Source of the DNA: Deltaproteobacteria bacterium
Lineage (GTDB): Bacteria > Desulfobacterota > Desulfarculia > Adiutricales > Adiutricaceae
Assembly (NCBI GenBank): GCA_031267005.1
Contig: JAIRZX010000040.1
Location: 1-7,680, forward strand
DNA length: 7,680 nucleotides
Reading direction: 5' to 3'
The position numbers and the translations under genes were made by a program. Shown one piece after another: positions 5,179 through 7,680 of this stretch (position 1 is its first letter; each line of letters opens with the position of its first letter). The notes beneath the pieces were generated by a model. That model saw only the letters and a list, made by a program, of their open reading frames with translations. It searched no databases and was not told the origin of the DNA.

Positions 5179-5349
5179 ATGCATGCCGCTTACCTGGTAA
5201 TACTCAGTTTCCTGGCCATAGGCGCCCTCTGCGTCGTCTTCGAAGTCGTCATGCGCAAGGTGTTCGCCTTCCGTTTCCGGAAGATGGAGGCCGCCCGGAA
5301 GCTCACGCTTCCCAACGGCCCCGCCCCCGAGCCCTCCAACAATCCTTGA
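5179..5349 (+). CDS. Small single-helix membrane protein, cassette copy A
   Basis: This encodes 56 aa. AAGGAG (5167-5172) sits 6 nt before the ATG. Residues 5-24 (YLVILSFLAIGALCVVFEVV) form one transmembrane helix containing Cys18. A basic, amphipathic stretch (RKVFAFRFRKMEAARK) and a short Pro/Asn-rich tail ending EPSNNP follow. The positive-inside rule suggests N-terminus out and C-terminus in the cytoplasm. It is a diverged paralogue of the gene at 5809. Coupling with the zinc-ribbon gene upstream suggests that the two products act together at the membrane, but no function can be assigned. A holin-like or toxin-like peptide is conceivable from size alone, without specific evidence. Confidence 0.75.
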   Translation: MHAAYLVILSFLAIGALCVVFEVVMRKVFAFRFRKMEAARKLTLPNGPAPEPSNNP

Positions 5350-5371
5350 CGGCCGTTAAGATCCCCCCGCC

Positions 5372-5412
5372 GGGGCTCTGAAAAGGGCCTTCAGGCCGGC
5401 TTTTTCAGCCCC
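5372..5412 (+). terminator. Intrinsic terminator after cassette copy A
   Basis: A long stem pairs GGGGCT.TGAAAA (5372-5384) with TTTTTCAGCCCC (5401-5412). Between them is an inner GGCC-TTCA-GGCC hairpin (5387-5398) followed by GGC and the five-T run (5401-5405). The inner hairpin plus T run fits a Rho-independent terminator. The A and T arms could make it act in both directions. It separates the two copies, so copy B probably has its own promoter. Confidence 0.6.
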
Positions 5413-5453
5413 CCCCTCTCCTTAGACCCTTCAATCCCCCGAAAGTGCCCCCC

Positions 5454-5789
5454 ATGCCCCTCGCAGACTGCCCCGACTGTAAATCCCAAGTGTCCTCCAA
5501 CGCGGCGTTCTGCCCCCGTTGCGGGCGAATCATAACTCCCGGTTATGTTACAATCCATCGGGAGGCCTAGGGCACCCCCCTGTCGAAGGAGGTTGCGAAC
5601 AAGCACTTGTCGGCAACCGTTGACAAAGGTTTCGACATCATCTTGCTGGTATACGCAAGCATCTGCAAAACAACCGCCGCCGGGGCCCTTCTGATAGGCC
5701 TCTTCCAGCATAACGCGAAAGCCTATCTAGCCGCTGTCTGCTTGTCCGTCGTTGCCTTGTATTTAGAACTGGCAACGTCACGGAAATAG
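5454..5789 (+). pseudogene. Zinc-ribbon membrane protein, cassette copy B, with in-frame TAG
   Basis: Read through codon 39, this is a 111-codon paralogue of the protein at 4818. Residues 6-23 hold CPDC and CPRC separated by 10 residues, with the usual GR after the last Cys. Codons 32-40 match copy A closely at DNA level (ACAAT...GAGGCC), but TAG (5568-5570) stands where copy A has GGG (Gly). After the stop the frame stays open. It gives two good membrane helices, about 62-84 (containing YASICKTTAAGALLIGLFQ) and 91-106. In copy A the Shine-Dalgarno reads GAAAGGA; here it reads GAAAGTG, so initiation is probably weaker. As read, only a 38-aa ribbon would be made, although TTG 5607 could start the membrane part. 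Options are a pseudogene, amber suppression, or a sequence error. Confidence 0.7.
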
Positions 5790-5808
5790 CCCGCAAAGGA
5801 GGCATGCC

Positions 5809-5961
5809 ATGGACCCCGCTTACCAGCTGATACTTGTCGGCCTGGGGATCGCCGCGTTCTGCACCCCCCTTATCATCATAAAATGGACGGTCCTCGTACC
5901 CCGCATCCGGAAGAGGGAGAAGGAGTTGCAGGACGCGGCGCGGACTGGCGCGGAGCAGTAG
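5809..5961 (+). CDS. Small single-helix membrane protein, cassette copy B
   Basis: This encodes 50 aa from the ATG at 5809, which lies 6 nt after a near-perfect Shine-Dalgarno AAAGGAGG (5795-5802). An ATG at 5804 is in another frame and too close. Residues 5-30 (from YQLILVGLGIAAFC to TVLV) form one membrane helix with Cys18 at the same place as in copy A. A basic charged tail (PRIRKREKELQDAA) follows, probably cytoplasmic and helical. Shared residues with the 5179 product include M1, A4, Y5, I8, L9, C18, R34 and K35. The gene is intact and its ribosome-binding site is stronger than that of its upstream partner. Stop is TAG. Function is unknown. Confidence 0.75.
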   Translation: MDPAYQLILVGLGIAAFCTPLIIIKWTVLVPRIRKREKELQDAARTGAEQ

Positions 5962-6028
5962 CCCCCCTCAGCCACGAAAACGGCCCTCCAGTCGATTTTC
6001 CCGCTTCCCCCTGACAACTGCCTCTTTT

Positions 6029-6060
6029 CCGAAAAAATTGCCACGGGGCCCCTTTTTCGG
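6029..6060 (+). terminator. Possible terminator after cassette copy B
   Basis: CCGAAAAA (6029-6036) pairs perfectly with TTTTTCGG (6053-6060). The loop contains the palindrome GGGGCCCC (6045-6052), which directly precedes the T run. The layout resembles the terminator of copy A (A arm, GC core, T arm). It is 68 bp beyond the stop codon. Efficiency cannot be judged because the GC core has little loop of its own. Confidence 0.4.
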
Positions 6061-6108
6061 AGCGGGGGGGCCCTTCCGGACGCCCTCCGGAGCCCGCCGG
6101 GGCTTCGG

Positions 6109-6132
6109 GGGGCGTTTGCCTTTAAACGCCCC
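6109..6132. repeat. Perfect 9-bp hairpin
   Basis: GGGGCGTTT (6109-6117) and AAACGCCCC (6124-6132) are exact complements around the 6-nt loop GCCTTT. No T tract follows on either strand. It sits about 50 bp before the point where terminase homology begins. Confidence 0.5.
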
Positions 6133-6180
6133 TGGAAGGCCGCAGGCGCGGTTTTCGGATCCCGCGCGGCCCCTGATCCC

Positions 6181-7413
6181 TCTTTCTCGTACAACTACAG
6201 CCTGGCGTCGGCCATGAGCCGGGACGTCCAGCGGATCATGGACTCGGAAGACTACCGCGACCTCTACCCGGACACCCGGCTGGTGCCCAAGGGGCGCAGG
6301 GCCGAGGGCGACGCGGAATCCCTGCGCCAGGCCGGGCTCTTCGAAATCGTGGGACGCGAGGGCGTCTACAGGTCGGCAGGCGTCGCCGGGACTATCACCG
6401 GCACCGGGGCCGACATCCTCATCACCGACGACCCGGTTAAGAACCGGAAGGACGCCGACAGCCCCACCTACCGCGACAGCGTCTGGAGCGCCTACGCTTC
6501 CGTCCTGCGGACGAGGCTCTACCGGGGCGGGGGCATCATCCTCATCCAGACCCGCTGGCACGAGGGCGATCTCGCCGGGCGCCTCCTGGAGGCCTCCCGC
6601 GCCGGAGGCGAGGCCTGGAAGTGCCTCAACTACCCGGCCATAGCCGAGGCGGACGGGGAAAAAAGGAAGGCGGGCGAGGCGCTCTGGCCGGAGATGTTCC
6701 CGCTCGACGGCCTCCTGCAGACCAAGGCCGCGATGGGCGCCTACGAGTTCGCGGCGCTGTACCAGCAACGCCCGACCCCGGACGAGGGCGCGGTGTTCCG
6801 CAAGGACTGGTTCCGCGAATGGAACTACGCCGATCTACCCGCCGACGGCGAGTTCGGCAAGCTCGCCATGAGCTGGGACATGACTTTCAAGGACGGGTCC
6901 GGGAGCGATTTCGTCGTCGGCCAGGTGTGGGGCAGGAAGGGGGCCCGGACGTTCCTGCTCGACCAGGTGCGCAAGCGCATGGGCTTCGTGGAGACTTGCC
7001 AGGCCTTGAAGGGGATGGCCGCGAAATGGCGCCCCAGGGGACTCCGGGAGATCCTGGTGGAGGACACCGCCAACGGCCCGGCCGTGATCGACACCCTGAA
7101 GAAGGTGGACGGCCTGGACAGGCTCATCCCCGTGAAGCCGGACGGGTCCAAGCGGGCCCGCGCGCACGCGGTGACGGCGTTCTTCGAGGCGGGAGACGTG
7201 TTCTTCCCGCCCGACGCCCCCTGGACGGGGGAACTCAAGCACGAGCTCCTGTCCTTCCCGTCCGGCGTCCACGACGACCAGGTTGACGCGCTCACCCAGG
7301 CGCTCAGGTGGCTCTACTCCCGGCCCGAGGGCGTCCCGTTCCGTTCGCTGGGGGCCAGGGACGCGGCGCCGGGCCGCAACGGCGGCGGCGCCTCCTGGGG
7401 GTTCACCTACTGA
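6181..7413 (+). pseudogene. Phage terminase large subunit, N-terminally truncated
   Basis: Large terminases translocate phage DNA into the procapsid by ATP hydrolysis and cut it with a C-terminal RNase H-like nuclease. Homology begins at codon 6181 (SFSYNYSLASAMSRDV, matching the usual SYS.SLA...SR.VR stretch). From the ATG at 6214 there are 399 aa. Walker B is ADILITDDP (66-74) and the coupling motif is QTRWHE (112-117). Nuclease acidic residues are in SWDMTFKD (D222), LVEDTANG (E283, D284) and GVHDDQVDA (D354, D355). The overall pattern fits the TIGR01630/Terminase_6C group. The roughly 100 or more N-terminal residues with Walker A are missing. ATG 6214 has no Shine-Dalgarno site. No frameshift is seen in the rest. 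It therefore looks like a 5' deletion or a recombination joint, leaving a protein that could not hydrolyse ATP normally. The stop overlaps the portal start. Confidence 0.85.
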
Positions 7414-7680
7414 TGCCCGGACTCCTGAAAAGGCTCTTCGCCGCCAAGCCGAAGCCCAAGCCGGCGCCCCGCGTCCTGCCCGTGTTCTGGAAGTCCCAGG
7501 GCATGAGCGACATAGCCGACCAGCTCCTGAAGATGCCGGACCCGGACGTCATACTGAAGAAGGCGGGCGTCCGGCGCTGGGACCTGAAGAAGCTCACCTA
7601 CGACGACGAGATCTACCAGGCGCTCCAGACCCGCGAGGAAGGGCTCCTGATAGTCCCGGCGCGGCTGGAGCCCACTGAGT
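7413..7680 (+). CDS. Phage portal protein, DUF935 / Mu gp29-like (partial, runs off the window)
   Basis: The ATG at 7413 overlaps the terminase stop as TGATG, typical of translational coupling. The first 89 codons are open to the window edge. A basic N-terminus (KRLFAAKPKPKP) is followed by PDPDVILKKAGVRRWDLKKL and DDEIYQALQTREEGLLIVPA. That is the recognisable beginning of DUF935 portals: a residue block placing the first helices, then the ...QAL..R...L...P..LEP pattern. The portal forms the dodecameric channel at one capsid vertex to which the terminase docks, so its place right after the large terminase is expected. No frame disruption is visible in this part. Family assignment rests on the N-terminus only. 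Confidence 0.75.
   Translation, partial: MPGLLKRLFAAKPKPKPAPRVLPVFWKSQGMSDIADQLLKMPDPDVILKKAGVRRWDLKKLTYDDEIYQALQTREEGLLIVPARLEPTE

Larger units (their letters stand above)
4801..5961 (+). repeat. Tandem duplication of a two-gene cassette (zinc-ribbon plus small membrane protein)
   Basis: Copy A (about 4802-5349, plus its terminator at 5372-5412) and copy B (about 5436-5961, plus a hairpin at 6029-6060) have the same order. Each has a CCCCCGAAAG leader, a CxxC-CxxC protein of 107-111 codons, a short gap with a strong Shine-Dalgarno site, a 50-56 aa single-helix protein, and a hairpin. Protein similarity is clear in both genes (ribbon and SIC....AG..L..LFQ.N in the first; AY..IL, a Cys at position 18 and R.RK.E in the second). 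The copies are diverged, so the duplication is not recent. Confidence 0.8.
5962..6180. other. Hairpin-rich joint between cassette B and the terminase
   Basis: The terminase frame is open from 5962, but its translation (Pro/Arg/Gly-rich) shows no Walker A motif or other terminase feature until 6181. The other frames also show none. The DNA holds two strong hairpins, listed separately, and a mixture of TCCGGA and CCGG inverted repeats at 6074-6100. It looks like non-coding sequence joined to the interior of the terminase gene. Confidence 0.55.
3012..7680. mobile_element. Degenerate prophage or integrative element at tRNA-Ser, left part
   Basis: From the tRNA rightward the order is integrase remnants, an AlpA-like remnant, a duplicated accessory cassette, the phage large terminase and a DUF935-type portal. 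That is a prophage with its regulation, replication and small-terminase genes absent. The integrase is disrupted and the terminase lacks its N-terminal ATPase motif, so the element is probably unable to excise or package by itself. The right border is outside the window. Confidence 0.7.

Noticed and set aside
5968..6768. Minus-strand 266-aa open frame, and the plus-strand 6621-7286 frame
   Set aside because: Both are shadows of the terminase. Their translations lack domain signals, while the terminase frame shows motifs throughout.

Overview
The window is GC-rich bacterial chromosome carrying the left part of a decayed prophage or integrative island. The strong Shine-Dalgarno sites, a tRNA-Ser with encoded CCA, lipobox-type signal peptides (implying a Gram-negative envelope) and a P4-type integrase fit a high-GC proteobacterium in the broad sense. 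Small double-CxxC zinc-ribbon proteins of this kind are, from memory, common in Desulfovibrio-like bacteria, but the taxonomic placement is a guess.

Layout. Positions 1-411 are non-coding: a terminator-like hairpin, a long GC-rich hairpin and an 8-bp-periodic TGGCA repeat. Positions 412-2217 hold two tandem paralogous putative lipoproteins of unknown function. The second carries a +1/-1 pair of compensating frameshifts. Positions 2218-2880 hold no recognisable gene. A tRNA-Ser(CGA) lies at 2924-3014 and is the probable integration site.

The element follows. It starts with inverted repeats, a cluster of TGGTATAC palindromes and an 84-aa stand-alone integrase Arm-DNA-binding domain (3176-3430). 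A second tyrosine integrase (3486-4641) has an intact promoter and ribosome-binding site. It is broken by an in-frame TAA at codon 6 and two single-base deletions, and has an Asn where a conserved active-site His is expected. A 46-aa AlpA/excisionase-like remnant converges on it from the minus strand (4624-4764).

The accessory segment between integrase and terminase (4801-5961) is the least ordinary part. It is a tandem duplication of a two-gene cassette. Each copy encodes a double-CxxC zinc-ribbon protein followed by a tiny single-helix membrane protein, and each ends at a hairpin. The second copy of the zinc-ribbon gene has an in-frame TAG where the first has a Gly codon. It keeps two convincing membrane segments after that stop.

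A hairpin-rich joint leads into a phage large terminase that lacks its N-terminal Walker A region. The terminase overlaps (TGATG) the start of a DUF935/Mu gp29-like portal gene that runs off the window.

The integration and packaging genes are all damaged, while both small membrane genes and the remaining terminase codons are intact. The simplest reading is a grounded prophage in which a small duplicated accessory cassette sits between decayed phage modules. Whether the indels are biological or assembly errors should be checked against reads before any is interpreted.
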